Under the pieces are notes generated by a model. That model was not told the origin of the DNA and made no database searches. It saw nothing but the letters and a program-made list of their open reading frames with translations. DNA of 59,096 bases from VBDM01 sp035519135 (GTDB lineage: Bacteria; Pseudomonadota; Gammaproteobacteria; Burkholderiales; SG8-39): positions 1 to 59,096 of the forward strand of contig DATIWX010000038.1 in assembly GCA_035519135.1 (NCBI GenBank). The letters are read 5' to 3'. Below are positions 33,457-42,665 of the stretch, one piece after another (position 1 is the first letter of the stretch; every line of letters begins with the position of its first letter). Made by a program: the position numbers and the translations under genes.

Positions 33457-33642
33457 ATGCTCGCCCTGCGCATTGCGGGGATTCTGGTTCTGCTGGTGAC
33501 CGGGGGTGGGCTGGTCCTGTACCTGCTCACCCGGGACAAACGCTACCTGCGCTTCGCTTTCAGGCTGTTTCAGTATGCCCTGATCTTTGCTCTCTTGGTA
33601 TTCGGACTATTGGCGCTAGAACGAGTAATTATGCTCGTCTAG
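33457..33642 (+). CDS. Small two-helix membrane protein
   Basis: A protein of 61 residues with two hydrophobic helices (LRIAGILVLLVTGGGLVLYL and FQYALIFALLVFGLLALERV) joined by a basic loop TRDKRYLRFAFRL. By the positive-inside rule the loop is cytoplasmic and both ends lie outside. Peptides of this pattern are, from memory, often found after lpxC in betaproteobacteria, but no function is known to me. It lies 29 bases after lpxC and is probably co-transcribed. The ATG lacks a strong ribosome site. Confidence 0.7.
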   Translation: MLALRIAGILVLLVTGGGLVLYLLTRDKRYLRFAFRLFQYALIFALLVFGLLALERVIMLV

Positions 33643-33650
33643 GCAGTGAC

Positions 33651-34094
33651 TTAGCGACGATGTTGAAAGACGATTCGCGACAGCGCCGTTTTCAGTTCCG
33701 AATCAGGCAGTTGCTCGCAGAGCTCCGCCAGACCGGAAGCGGCCTGCTGGCTGATTTTTGCCGATTTTTCAGGGACTTGATGCTCGGACTCGAGGGCTTG
33801 CACGGCCACCTCCAATCCGGTAACCTCCATCGCTCGCCCCGAAAGCTGCTCCAGTAATGCCGGGAGCATAAGCTTCAGTTTCGCGGCGATTGCGCCGTTA
33901 GAGGCAAGAATAACGACCCGCCCCTGCTTGCAGTTTGCGACAGAGCAGCGTCGCGCCAGGGGCTCCGGCAACAGCGAGGAGAGAATCTCGCGCAGCTCGA
34001 TCAAGCGCTCGGCATGTGGCATGAGCGCGGCGATTGCGTCTGGCTGATTCAGGAAGGCGCAGGGGTTTTTCATATGCATGTGCTGGGAATGCAT
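33651..34094 (-). CDS. DUF721/DciA-like protein
   Basis: A protein of up to 147 residues. Starts at 34094, 34079 and 34073 are all possible and none has a good Shine-Dalgarno. The core (LREILSSLLPEPLARRCSVA, GRVVILASNGAIAAKLKLML, and PALLEQLSGRAMEVTGLEVA) fits the DUF721 family, whose members include DciA, the loader of the replicative helicase. In betaproteobacteria a gene of this kind commonly precedes an M23 peptidase and secA, as here. It is divergent from the peptidase and convergent with the small membrane-protein gene. Helicase loading is inferred from family only. Confidence 0.78.
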   Translation of the reverse strand: MHSQHMHMKNPCAFLNQPDAIAALMPHAERLIELREILSSLLPEPLARRCSVANCKQGRVVILASNGAIAAKLKLMLPALLEQLSGRAMEVTGLEVAVQALESEHQVPEKSAKISQQAASGLAELCEQLPDSELKTALSRIVFQHRR

Positions 34095-34120
34095 CGGTTG
34101 CGTGCCTAGGGGAAGGCAGC

Positions 34121-35041
34121 ATGCATATTATTCTTGTTTCGAGCAAATTGGCGGGGGCGAAATCTCTGACCCTGACCAACCGGCACATGATCGCCGGGGT
34201 GCTGTTCATGGGCGTACTCGTGTTCAGCCTGACGCTCGGCCTGTTCTGGATCACGGTAAGGCACGCCAACGAGTTCAAGTTCCCTCTGCTCGATTCCCTG
34301 GTGAAGTCGGCCCAGGAAGCCCAGCAGCGCAAGACCGAAGAGTTCCTGCGTGAAAACCTCAATGCCATGGCGGTGAAGCTCGGCGAGATGCAGGCCCAGC
34401 TCATGCGCCTCGACGCTCTGGGTGAGCGCCTGTCGGCCCTCGCGGGTCTCAAGCCGGGGGAATTCCGCTTCGCCGAGCTCCCCGGGCGCGGCGGCGCGGT
34501 GTCGAACGTACCCTCGAAAGACCTGTCGATGGCCGAGTTCAATCGCCAGCTGGACCAGTTGTCCAGGCAAATGGAGAACCGGACCGACTCGCTGGGGATA
34601 CTCGAGTCGCAGTTGTTCGACGCCAAGGTCAAGAAGAAGCTGATGCCTACCATACCCCCGGTCGACGGCAGCTACAGCGCCTCGAGCTTCGGCTGGCGTA
34701 TCGATCCCTTCAACGGCATGCTGGCCATGCACGAAGGCGTGGATTTCGTGGTCGACGTGGGTACTCCGGTGTTCGCCGCCGCGGGCGGCGTCGTGAGCTT
34801 TGCTGGAATGCATCCCCAGTACGGCTACATGGTGGAGATCGATCACGGCAACGACTTCACCACGCGGTATGCGCATTGCTCGCGGCTCCTCGTCAAGGAA
34901 GGCGAGGTCGTTCAGCGCGGAAGCAAAATCTCCGAGTCCGGCTCCACCGGCCGGGCCACCGGCCCGCACCTGCACTTCGAGGTTCGCTACCGGGGCGTGG
35001 CCCAGAACCCGGTGCGTTTCCTCCAGACTGCTTCGCGCTAG
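34121..35041 (+). CDS. M23-family (LytM) peptidoglycan endopeptidase
   Basis: A protein of 306 residues with AGGGGAAGG before the ATG. One N-terminal signal-anchor helix (MIAGVLFMGVLVFSLTLGLF) is followed by a coiled coil (residues about 60-110, LVKSAQEAQQRKTEEFLREN) and a second short coil (QLDQLSRQMENRTDSLGIL). The C-terminal LytM domain has SSFGWRIDPFNG, the zinc ligands in MHEGVDFVVD and the H-x-H in GPHLHFEVRY. All metal ligands are present, so it should be an active endopeptidase rather than an EnvC/NlpD-type activator. It probably acts in periplasmic wall remodelling near the divisome. Divergent from the DUF721 gene. Confidence 0.92.
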   Translation: MHIILVSSKLAGAKSLTLTNRHMIAGVLFMGVLVFSLTLGLFWITVRHANEFKFPLLDSLVKSAQEAQQRKTEEFLRENLNAMAVKLGEMQAQLMRLDALGERLSALAGLKPGEFRFAELPGRGGAVSNVPSKDLSMAEFNRQLDQLSRQMENRTDSLGILESQLFDAKVKKKLMPTIPPVDGSYSASSFGWRIDPFNGMLAMHEGVDFVVDVGTPVFAAAGGVVSFAGMHPQYGYMVEIDHGNDFTTRYAHCSRLLVKEGEVVQRGSKISESGSTGRATGPHLHFEVRYRGVAQNPVRFLQTASR

Positions 35042-35162
35042 CCGGTCTGCGGGGCTCACACCGCACTATTGCCCGGCTTCGCGGGTCGGTTGCTCCGCGC
35101 CGGTCTAGCCGCGCGCGCATGGTAGACTGCGAACTTTTTCACGCCTCGGCCGTCATTCCTAG

Positions 35163-37934
35163 ATGATCTCCCGCGCTCTGAAGGCGGTCTTCGGCAGCCG
35201 CAACGACAGGCTGCTCAAGCAGTACGGCAAAACGGTGAGAGCGATCAATGCGCTCGAGCCATCGGTCGCTGCGCTCTCGGATCAAGGCCTCGCCGCAAAG
35301 ACCCCCGAGCTGAAGGAACGCTTCGCCAAGCGCGTCGCGGGCGTGCCCGCGGAGGAACGCGACGCGGCGGAAAAAGCATTGCTCGCGGAGCTTCTGCCGG
35401 AGGCCTTCGCGGTCGTGCGCGAAGCGGCGAAGCGTGTGCTCAGCATGCGCCATTTCGATGTTCAGCTGATAGGCGGAATGGTGCTGCACGACGGCAAGAT
35501 CTCCGAGATGCGCACCGGCGAAGGCAAGACGCTGGTCGCGACCCTGCCCGCTTACCTGAACGCCCTCAGCGGTCGCGGCGTGCACATCGTGACCGTCAAC
35601 GACTATCTCGCACGCCGCGACGCGGAGTGGATGGGCAAGGTCTACAGGTTTCTCGGGCTCACGGTCGGCGTGATCCTCACGCAGATGCCGCACGACGAGA
35701 AGCAGACGGCATACGCCGCCGATATTACCTACGGCACGAACAACGAGTTCGGTTTCGACTACCTGCGTGACAACATGGCGATGCAGATCGGCGATCGCTT
35801 CCAGCGCAGGCTGAACTACGCCATCGTCGACGAAGTCGACTCGATCCTCATCGACGAAGCGCGCACGCCGCTGATCATCTCCGGCCAGGCCGAGGACCGC
35901 ACCGAAATCTACCATCGCATCAATGAAGTCGCGCCGCTCCTCAAGCGCCAGGAGAAGGACGGCGCGCCGGGCGACTTCTTTGTGGACGAGAAGAACCATA
36001 CGGTGCTTCTCTCCGAGGAGGGCCACGAGCACGCGGAGAAGCTCCTCGCCCGCGCTCAGCTCCTTCCAGAGGGCCGCAGCCTCTACGAGCCCGCTTACGT
36101 CAACCTGATGCACCATCTGAACGCGGCCCTCAGGGCGCACAATCTTTTCTTCCGCGACCGGCACTACGTCGTGCAGGAGGGCGACGTAGTGATCGTCGAC
36201 GAGTTCACCGGGCGGCTCATGCCCGGCCGGCGCTGGTCGGACGGCCTGCATCAGGCGATCGAGGCCAAGGAGAACGTCTCGATCCAGAGCGAGAACCAGA
36301 CGCTCGCCTCGATCACTTTTCAGAACTACTTCCGCATGTACCGTAAGCTCGCCGGCATGACCGGCACGGCCGACACGGAAGCCTACGAATTCCAGGAGAT
36401 CTACGGCCTGGAGGTGGTCGTCATCCCGACCCACATGCCCATGATCCGCGTCGACAGGAACGACCAGGTATTCCGCACCTCGGGCGAGAAGTACAAAGCG
36501 ATCATTGTCGACATCAAGGACTGCTACGAGCGCGGCCAGCCCGTGCTCGTCGGCACGACCTCGATCGAGAATTCCGAACTCATCTCTGGCATGTTGCAGA
36601 AGGAGAAGCTCCCGCATCAGGTGCTGAATGCCAAACAGCATGCGCGCGAAGCCGAGATCGTTGCGCAGGCGGGGCGGCCCAAGATGGTCACTATCGCAAC
36701 CAACATGGCCGGCCGCGGAACGGACATCGTCCTCGGCGGCAACGTCGAGAAGCAGGTGGATCTGGCGAGGGAAAAGGAGGACCCGAGCGACCCGGGGATG
36801 GAGGTCCGCATCGCAACGTTGCGCCGGGAATGGCAGGACCTGCACAACCAGGTCATCGCCGCGGGCGGCCTGCATATCATAGGCACGGAGCGGCATGAGG
36901 CGCGGCGCATCGACAACCAGCTGCGGGGCCGTTCGGGACGGCAGGGCGACCCGGGCTCCTCGCGCTTCTTCCTCTCGCTGGAAGACCCCCTGCTGCGCAT
37001 CTTCGCCGGAGAGCGGGTCAACGCGATCATGGAGCGCCTGGGGATGCCCGAGGGCGAGCCGATCGAGCACGGCCTCGTGACGCGCTCGATCGAGAGCGCG
37101 CAGCGCAAGGTTGAGGCGCACAACTTCGACATCCGCAAGCAGCTGCTCGAATACGACAACGTTGCCAACGACCAGCGGCGCGAGATCTACCATCTGAGAA
37201 ACACCATCCTCGAGTCGCAGGACGTGTCGGACCAGATCCAGTCGCTGCGCGAGGGGGTGATCACCGACCTCTTCCGCGCCCATGTGCCCGAGGAGAGCAT
37301 GGAAGAGCAGTGGGATATTCCGGGGCTGGAGAAAGTCTGTGCGGCGGAGTTGCGTCTGGACCTGCCCCTGTCAAGGTGGCTCGCCGCCGATCCAAGCCTC
37401 GATGACGAAGCCCTGCTCAAGCGCGCGATCGAGGAGGCGAACGCGGCCTACCGCCGCAAGATGGAGAGCAAGCCATCCGAGGTGGTGCGCTACTACGAGC
37501 GGATCATCCTGCTCTCGACGCTGGACAACCACTGGCGCGAACATCTCGCGGCGCTCGATCACCTGCGTCAGGGCATCCACTTGCGCGGATACGCACAGAA
37601 GAATCCCAAGCAGGAGTACAAGCGCGAGGCCTTCGAGCTGTTCGGCAACCTGGTCGAGTCGGTCAAGCTGGAGGTTACGCGCACCCTGATGACGGTCGAG
37701 TTGCAGATGCGCGAGCAGGCTGACCAGGTGGAGCAGCTGCAGGCGCCGGCGGTCGAGAACGTTCAGTATCAGCACGCAGGTTATGAAGAAGCCCTGGCGG
37801 GCGGCGAAGCCGATGCGGCGCAGGCTACGAAGGCCGCGCCTTTCGTCAGGCACGTGGGCAAGATCGGCCGCAACGATCCCTGTCCCTGCGGCTCGGGAAA
37901 AAAATACAAGCACTGCCACGGGAAACTGGCCTGA
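35163..37934 (+). CDS. secA: Preprotein translocase ATPase SecA
   Basis: A protein of 923 residues. Walker A is MRTGEGKTLVATLPAYL with Lys122; the DEAD-like box is IVDEVDSILIDEARTPL. Nucleotide-binding domain 2 has TIATNMAGRGTDIVLGG and the arginine-finger region RRIDNQLRGRSGRQGDPGSS. The C-terminus keeps the zinc site NDPCPCGSGKKYKHCHG that contacts SecB. It drives proteins through SecYEG. The 121-base gap before it has no convincing promoter or Shine-Dalgarno. No SecM-type arrest peptide was found upstream. Confidence 0.98.
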   Translation: MISRALKAVFGSRNDRLLKQYGKTVRAINALEPSVAALSDQGLAAKTPELKERFAKRVAGVPAEERDAAEKALLAELLPEAFAVVREAAKRVLSMRHFDVQLIGGMVLHDGKISEMRTGEGKTLVATLPAYLNALSGRGVHIVTVNDYLARRDAEWMGKVYRFLGLTVGVILTQMPHDEKQTAYAADITYGTNNEFGFDYLRDNMAMQIGDRFQRRLNYAIVDEVDSILIDEARTPLIISGQAEDRTEIYHRINEVAPLLKRQEKDGAPGDFFVDEKNHTVLLSEEGHEHAEKLLARAQLLPEGRSLYEPAYVNLMHHLNAALRAHNLFFRDRHYVVQEGDVVIVDEFTGRLMPGRRWSDGLHQAIEAKENVSIQSENQTLASITFQNYFRMYRKLAGMTGTADTEAYEFQEIYGLEVVVIPTHMPMIRVDRNDQVFRTSGEKYKAIIVDIKDCYERGQPVLVGTTSIENSELISGMLQKEKLPHQVLNAKQHAREAEIVAQAGRPKMVTIATNMAGRGTDIVLGGNVEKQVDLAREKEDPSDPGMEVRIATLRREWQDLHNQVIAAGGLHIIGTERHEARRIDNQLRGRSGRQGDPGSSRFFLSLEDPLLRIFAGERVNAIMERLGMPEGEPIEHGLVTRSIESAQRKVEAHNFDIRKQLLEYDNVANDQRREIYHLRNTILESQDVSDQIQSLREGVITDLFRAHVPEESMEEQWDIPGLEKVCAAELRLDLPLSRWLAADPSLDDEALLKRAIEEANAAYRRKMESKPSEVVRYYERIILLSTLDNHWREHLAALDHLRQGIHLRGYAQKNPKQEYKREAFELFGNLVESVKLEVTRTLMTVELQMREQADQVEQLQAPAVENVQYQHAGYEEALAGGEADAAQATKAAPFVRHVGKIGRNDPCPCGSGKKYKHCHGKLA

Positions 37935-37983
37935 CCCGGTGTGGTGCGGTGCTGGCCGCTCCTGGAGCGGTGCCGGGAAGAAC

Positions 37984-39177
37984 ATGGCTGTCAATCTGAA
38001 ACCTCCGAGACCTGAAGACCTCCTGCCCGTGAAAGGTGTGAGGCTCGGTGTTGCGGAGGCTGGCATCCGAAGATCGGGACGCAAGGACCTGCTGCTGATG
38101 GTGCTCGCCGAAGGCGCGCGGGTCGCGGGCGTGTTCACTCGGAACCGCTTCTGCGCCGCTCCCGTGCAGGTAGCCAAGGAGCACCTGGCTTCGGGCGGCC
38201 CTATTCGGGCGCTGGTCGTCAACACGGGCAACGCCAACGCGGGGACCGGTAAGACCGGAATCGCCGATGCAAGAGCTACCTGCGCGCGCGCGGCGCAGCT
38301 GCTCGGCTGCAAGGCTCGCGAGGTGCTGCCGTTCTCGACCGGCGTGATCATGGAGCCGCTGCCCGTCGATAGAATCCGCGCCGGACTTCCCTTGTGCGTC
38401 GCCGGCTTGCACGAGGACAGCTGGGGGCGCGCCGCCGAAGCGATCATGACCACCGACACCGTGCCCAAGGCCGGGTCGCGCCGCGCGGGCGGTGCGACCG
38501 TCACCGGGATAGCCAAGGGCGCGGGGATGATTCGCCCCGACATGGCGACCATGCTCGGATTCATCGCGACCGACGCCGCTCTTTCGCAGAAGGCACTCGA
38601 GCGGCTGGTCGCCGACGCGGCGGAGAAATCGTTCAACCGCATCAGCGTCGATGGCGATACCTCGACCAACGACTCCTTCATGCTGATTGCGACCGGCGCC
38701 ACGAAGGTTCGAGACCATGCGACGCTGCGCGAGGCGGTCCTCGATGTGTCCCGGGGTCTGGCGCAGGCCATCGTGCGCGACGGAGAAGGTGCGACCAAGT
38801 TCATCACCGTGCGGGTGGAGCAGGGCCGGGACGAGAAGGAATGCAGGAGTATCGCCTACGCGATCGCGCACTCGCCGCTGGTGAAGACCGCGTTCTTCGC
38901 CTCGGACCCGAATCTGGGGCGGCTGCTCGCCGCGATAGGCAACTCGGGAGTGCGGGGGCTCGATGTCAACCGTGTCGAGCTGTATCTCGACGATGTCCAG
39001 GTGACGCGCGACGGCGGGCGGGCTCCGGGCTACCGCGAGGAGGATGGCAAGCGCGTGATGGGCAAGAGCGAAATCATGGTTCGCGTTGTACTCAAGCGCG
39101 GAACTGCCTCGACCACCGTGTGGACCTGCGACCTGTCCCACGAATACGTTACCATCAACGCCGAGTACAGGACCTAG
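37984..39177 (+). CDS. argJ: Bifunctional ornithine acetyltransferase/N-acetylglutamate synthase ArgJ
   Basis: A protein of 397 residues starting MAVNLKPPRPEDLLPVKGVR. Oxyanion and active-site regions are VVNTGNANAGTGKTG and PFSTGVIMEPLPVD. The self-cleavage site is in KGAGMIRPDMATMLGFI, where the Thr of M-A-T-M-L becomes the nucleophile of the beta chain. SVDGDTSTNDSFMLIATG is conserved in the beta chain. It recycles the acetyl group in arginine synthesis. A weak GGGAAG precedes the ATG. The frame is intact, and the order secA-argJ is common in betaproteobacteria. Confidence 0.97.
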   Translation: MAVNLKPPRPEDLLPVKGVRLGVAEAGIRRSGRKDLLLMVLAEGARVAGVFTRNRFCAAPVQVAKEHLASGGPIRALVVNTGNANAGTGKTGIADARATCARAAQLLGCKAREVLPFSTGVIMEPLPVDRIRAGLPLCVAGLHEDSWGRAAEAIMTTDTVPKAGSRRAGGATVTGIAKGAGMIRPDMATMLGFIATDAALSQKALERLVADAAEKSFNRISVDGDTSTNDSFMLIATGATKVRDHATLREAVLDVSRGLAQAIVRDGEGATKFITVRVEQGRDEKECRSIAYAIAHSPLVKTAFFASDPNLGRLLAAIGNSGVRGLDVNRVELYLDDVQVTRDGGRAPGYREEDGKRVMGKSEIMVRVVLKRGTASTTVWTCDLSHEYVTINAEYRT

Positions 39178-39184
39178 GGCTTAC

Positions 39185-40069
39185 ATGTCCGAGCTGGACA
39201 AGCTGATCAAGAGCGGCGAGGCGCTGCTCGAGCGCATCGAGAAGCTGCTGCCGCCCGCTTCGAGACCCGTCGACTGGAAGGCGAGCATCGCTTTTCGCTG
39301 GCGCAAGACCTCGCGCGGCGGATACATTCAGCCCGTCGCCAACGTACACCGCATCCGGCTTTCCGACCTCCACGGCGTCGACAGCCAAAAGGCCCTGATC
39401 GAGCAGAACACCCGCCAGTTCGTCGAGGGCCGCACGGCCAACAACGCGCTCATGACCGGCGCGCGCGGCACCGGGAAGTCCTCCCTGGTCAAGGCGGTGC
39501 TCAACAAGTTCCATCGCCAGGGCCTGCGCGTGATCGAAGTGGAGAAGCACGATCTCATCGACCTGCCCGAGATCGTCGACCAGGTGGCGGCGCGGCCCGA
39601 GAAGTTCATTCTCTTCTGCGACGACCTTTCGTTCGAGCTCTCGGAAGCGGCGGGCTACAAAGCGCTCAAGTCCGTGCTCGACGGCTCGGTCGCCGCCACC
39701 TCCGAGAATCTCCTGATCTACGCGACATCCAACCGGCGCCATCTCATGCCCGAGTACATGCAGGAAAACCTCGAGACCAAGCACCTCGGCGAGGAAATCC
39801 ACCCCGGCGAGACGGTGGAAGAGAAGATCTCGCTGTCCGAGCGCTTCGGCCTGTGGGTCTCGTTCTATCCGTTCGACCAGGACGATTTTCTCGCGATCGT
39901 CGCCCATTGGCTGCGCGAGCTGGGCTGTCGCGAGGCCGAGATAGCGAAAGCGAGGCAGGAAGCGCTGCAATGGGCGCTGCTGCGGGGCTCGCGCAGCGGC
40001 CGCGTCGCGTGGCAGTTCGCGCGCGACTACGCCGGGCGCCAGGCGGGCGACGGCAAGTCCAGGCGCTGA
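39185..40069 (+). CDS. DUF815-family ATP-binding protein (AAA fold)
   Basis: A protein of 294 residues, ATG 39185, seven bases after argJ. Walker A is TGARGTGKSSLVKAVL, Walker B FILFCDDLSFE, and a sensor-1-like Asn lies in LLIYATSNRRHLMPEY. LHGVDSQKALIEQNTRQFVE before the P-loop is typical of DUF815. The biological role is unknown; members occur near arg and coaE genes. It may share a message with the Nudix gene 11 bases downstream. A predicted helical bundle follows the core (ALQWALLRGSRSGRVAWQFA). Confidence 0.9.
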   Translation: MSELDKLIKSGEALLERIEKLLPPASRPVDWKASIAFRWRKTSRGGYIQPVANVHRIRLSDLHGVDSQKALIEQNTRQFVEGRTANNALMTGARGTGKSSLVKAVLNKFHRQGLRVIEVEKHDLIDLPEIVDQVAARPEKFILFCDDLSFELSEAAGYKALKSVLDGSVAATSENLLIYATSNRRHLMPEYMQENLETKHLGEEIHPGETVEEKISLSERFGLWVSFYPFDQDDFLAIVAHWLRELGCREAEIAKARQEALQWALLRGSRSGRVAWQFARDYAGRQAGDGKSRR

Positions 40070-40080
40070 ACTCAGGTACC

Positions 40081-41019
40081 ATGTCGGCCCCGGTGGACGT
40101 GGCCGTGGCGGTGCTGGTCCGTTCCGACGGCAAGGTGTTGCTCGCGCGGCGTCCCCCCGCCAAAGTCTATTCGGGCTACTGGGAATTTCCCGGGGGCAAA
40201 GTCGAGCGCGGTGAGCCGGTTCGCGATGCGCTGAGGCGCGAGATCCGCGAAGAGCTGGGCATCGAGGTCGAGCGCGCCTATCCCTGGATCACGCGCGTAT
40301 TCGTCTACCCGCACGCGACGGTACGTCTGCATTTCCACCGCGTCTACGCATGGCGCGGGGAGCCGACGGCGCTCGAGCACCAGGCGATTGCCTGGCAGCG
40401 CCCGGAAAGCCCGGAGCTCGCGCCGATGCTTCCGGCGAATGGCCCGGTACTCCGCGCACTCTCGCTCCCCGACGAGTACGCGATCACGCGCGCAGAGGAG
40501 CTCGGCGAAAAGGTGTTCTTCGCCAGGCTCGAGGCGCGTTTGCGAAACGGTCTCGGGCTGGTACAGGTCCGCGAAAGGAATCTCACTCGCGAAGCGCTCG
40601 GGGGATTCGCGCAACGTGTGCTGGCGCTCGCACGCGCCCACGGAGCGAAGGTGCTGGTGAACCACGATGTCGAGCTCGCCCGCAGAATCGGCGCGGATGG
40701 CGTTCATCTCACCGCCGCCCAGCTGCTGGGCGCCGCCGCGCGCCCGGAGCTTGCCTGGTGCGGCGCCTCGTGTCACTCGCCCGAGGAGCTGCGCCGCGCA
40801 GAAGCGCTGGGCGCCGACTTCGCTGTGCTCGGTCCGGTGCGTGCGACACCCTCGCACCCGGACGCCGCGCCGCTCGGATGGGAGCGATTCCGGCAGATCG
40901 CAGCAGGGGCCTCGATACCCGTGTATGCGCTCGGCGGTGTCGTGCCCGGCGACCTGGAGCAGGCCCGGGGTTGCGGGGCGCACGGACTGTCGATGGTGCG
41001 CGGGGCCTGGGAGATCTAG
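40081..41019 (+). CDS. Nudix hydrolase fused to a TenI/ThiE-like domain
   Basis: A protein of 312 residues. Residues 1-130 are a MutT-type Nudix domain with the box GGKVERGEPVRDALRREI-REELGIE (all of G-x5-E-x7-R-E-x2-E-E present). Residues from about 140 form a thiamine-phosphate-synthase-like TIM barrel: GLGLVQVRERNLTREAL, VLVNHDVELARRIGADGVHL and PVYALGGVVPGDLEQARGCG. The fusion is known in many beta- and gammaproteobacteria and is thought to clean oxidised nucleotides, with the barrel role unclear. The stop shares a CTAG with yacG on the other strand. Confidence 0.92.
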   Translation: MSAPVDVAVAVLVRSDGKVLLARRPPAKVYSGYWEFPGGKVERGEPVRDALRREIREELGIEVERAYPWITRVFVYPHATVRLHFHRVYAWRGEPTALEHQAIAWQRPESPELAPMLPANGPVLRALSLPDEYAITRAEELGEKVFFARLEARLRNGLGLVQVRERNLTREALGGFAQRVLALARAHGAKVLVNHDVELARRIGADGVHLTAAQLLGAAARPELAWCGASCHSPEELRRAEALGADFAVLGPVRATPSHPDAAPLGWERFRQIAAGASIPVYALGGVVPGDLEQARGCGAHGLSMVRGAWEI

Positions 41020-41204
41020 TCAGGGTCTTCGGCTTCGGGCACGTTCTCGTGTTCCTCCTCCGGAACGCGGTACTTCTCCATTGCCCAATCACCCAGATCG
41101 AAAAGCTTGCAGCGCTCGGAACAGAACGGGCGATAACGGTTCTCGGGCCGCCACGCCACCTGGGCACCGCAGCGCGGACAACTCACGAGGCGGGGCGCTG
41201 CCAC
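41016..41204 (-). CDS. yacG: DNA gyrase inhibitor YacG
   Basis: A protein of 62 residues with the YacG zinc site CPRCGAQVAW...FCSERCKLFDLGDWA and an acidic C-terminal tail (EEEHENVPEAEDPD). It binds the GyrB C-terminal region and is linked by position to zapD and coaE, as usual. The stop overlaps that of the Nudix-TenI gene. The start ATG is four bases after the zapD stop on the minus strand. Confidence 0.95.
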   Translation of the reverse strand: MAAPRLVSCPRCGAQVAWRPENRYRPFCSERCKLFDLGDWAMEKYRVPEEEHENVPEAEDPD

Positions 41205-41208
41205 GGAG

Positions 41209-41952
41209 CTACAGGTTGCAGAACGTCAGCTCGAACTCGACGTCGGCCTCGCATACCCGTGTGCCGAACGTGCCGAAGCGGATGTTCAGCGCGTAACGGT
41301 TGGCGCTGATCTCGGGGATGAACTGCGAAGCACGCGGCAAGCGAAGGCGCACCATCTGTGACGTCTTACCGCCCAGCATTTGCGAAAAGGTGGCACGGTG
41401 GGCGACATGCTTGACCGGCCTGCCGCCCTCGCGGAGCAGCTTCAGCACGATGGCCGAACCCTCCCTGATCGGTAGCAGCGGCGACAACCACGCCTGCAGA
41501 TCGGCGTTGCGCTTCGAGCCGTCGCGGTTGAGCCAATAATGATACGAGGGCAGGTCGAATTCGCATGCGCCGCCGGGAATCCCGGTGCGCTGCTTGACCG
41601 ACATCAGCCACTCGTTCTCGCGAAGGTGCTGGCCGATCTTACCGGTCATGGCGAAGAGAGCCGCGCTGGTCCGCTCGATATCGGCAATCACCTGCTTGAG
41701 TATGTTCTCGGCGATTTGCGGGTTGTTGCGGAAGCCGAGAAGGACCTGCTTCTGGCGCTCCAGCTCCTGCAGCAGATCCGACTTGAGGTCAGCGCGGCTC
41801 GCCACCTCGAGAATCTCGAACAGCGTCAGCAGGGCCGCGTGGTGATCGCGCAAATCCTCCTTGACCAGAAAGTGATTGGCCCGCTCGAAGAGATTCTCAA
41901 GGCGCAGCAGCGTGCGGATACGCTCGTTGAGCGGGTACTCGTAGGTGATCAC
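41209..41952 (-). CDS. zapD: Cell division protein ZapD
   Basis: A protein of 247 residues (DUF1342). ITYEYPLNERIRTLLRLENL is the hallmark N-terminus. An all-helical domain follows, then a beta domain (CEFDLPSYHYWLNRD, VKHVAHRATFSQML). It bundles FtsZ filaments by binding the FtsZ C-terminal peptide, whose sequence is intact in this window. It is transcribed with yacG and separated by a 92-base gap from coaE. The gap holds no terminator that I can see. Confidence 0.95.
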   Translation of the reverse strand: MITYEYPLNERIRTLLRLENLFERANHFLVKEDLRDHHAALLTLFEILEVASRADLKSDLLQELERQKQVLLGFRNNPQIAENILKQVIADIERTSAALFAMTGKIGQHLRENEWLMSVKQRTGIPGGACEFDLPSYHYWLNRDGSKRNADLQAWLSPLLPIREGSAIVLKLLREGGRPVKHVAHRATFSQMLGGKTSQMVRLRLPRASQFIPEISANRYALNIRFGTFGTRVCEADVEFELTFCNL

Positions 41953-42044
41953 GTCACACCCGAGGCTCGAGAGGCAGGCGTTTGATTAGAGTGAATTTTT
42001 CCGGATTCTCCCCGATCCGCCGCGAATTGACAACGGCTCATTTG

Positions 42045-42665
42045 CTATGACGTCGTTCTGGAGCGGGTGGCAAGCGTGAGGTATTTCTCATGCAGCCGCG
42101 ATATCTGCCCTTTGAGCGCCTCGGGGGCGCCGCTGTTGTCGATGACGTCGTCGGCCGCGGCGAGGCGCTGCTCACGCGTCGCCTGAGATGCGAGAATGGC
42201 GCGTACCTCCTCCTTGGGCAAGGCGCTTCGCCGCATCACGCGCTCGAGCTGTCCCGCCTCGGGGCAGTCGACGACGAGGACCCGTCCGATGCGCGACCGG
42301 TCCACGCCGCTCTCCACCAGGAGCGGGATCACGAGAATCGCGTAGGGACTCGCGGCACGCTGGAGGCGGCGGCCGCTTTCGGCCCGTATGAGCGGATGCA
42401 ATATCGCCTCGAGGCGCTTCCTCGCCTGCGCGTCGCCGAAAGCGAGCCGGCGCATCCTGGCGCGATCGAGCGAGCCGTCCGCCGCGACCACCTCCGCGCC
42501 GAACGCGGCGCGGATCGGCGCCATCGCCTCGCCTCCCGGCCGCGTCAGCTCATGTGCAATTTCGTCGCTATCGATCACCTGCACGCCGAGATTCGCGAAC
42601 ATCCCGGCAACCGTGCTCTTCCCGCTGCCGATCCCGCCCGTGAGTCCGACGGTGTAGGGCTTCAC
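42045..42665 (-). CDS. coaE: Dephospho-CoA kinase
   Basis: A protein of 206 residues from a GTG that overlaps the pilD stop (GTGA read on the minus strand). It starts KPYTVGLTGGIGSGKSTVAG with the P-loop; VIDSDEIAHELTRPGG binds the substrate and ILVIPLLVESGVD is the family L-L-x-E motif. LHPLIRAES lies in the lid. It phosphorylates dephospho-CoA in the last step of CoA synthesis. The order pilC-pilD-coaE-zapD-yacG is conserved in related bacteria. Confidence 0.95.
   Translation of the reverse strand: MKPYTVGLTGGIGSGKSTVAGMFANLGVQVIDSDEIAHELTRPGGEAMAPIRAAFGAEVVAADGSLDRARMRRLAFGDAQARKRLEAILHPLIRAESGRRLQRAASPYAILVIPLLVESGVDRSRIGRVLVVDCPEAGQLERVMRRSALPKEEVRAILASQATREQRLAAADDVIDNSGAPEALKGQISRLHEKYLTLATRSRTTS

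Noticed and set aside
35042..35162. SecM-like arrest peptide or promoter upstream of secA
   Set aside because: No frame with an arrest motif and no -35/-10 pair with 16-18-base spacing was found.
35139..37283. 714-codon open frame on the minus strand opposite secA
   Set aside because: It is an antisense shadow of secA; composition is Leu/Val/Arg/His-rich and no domain is recognisable.
37956..37970. CCGCTCC-T-GGAGCGG palindrome between secA and argJ as a terminator
   Set aside because: A one-base centre cannot form an RNA hairpin of the full length, and no T-run follows.
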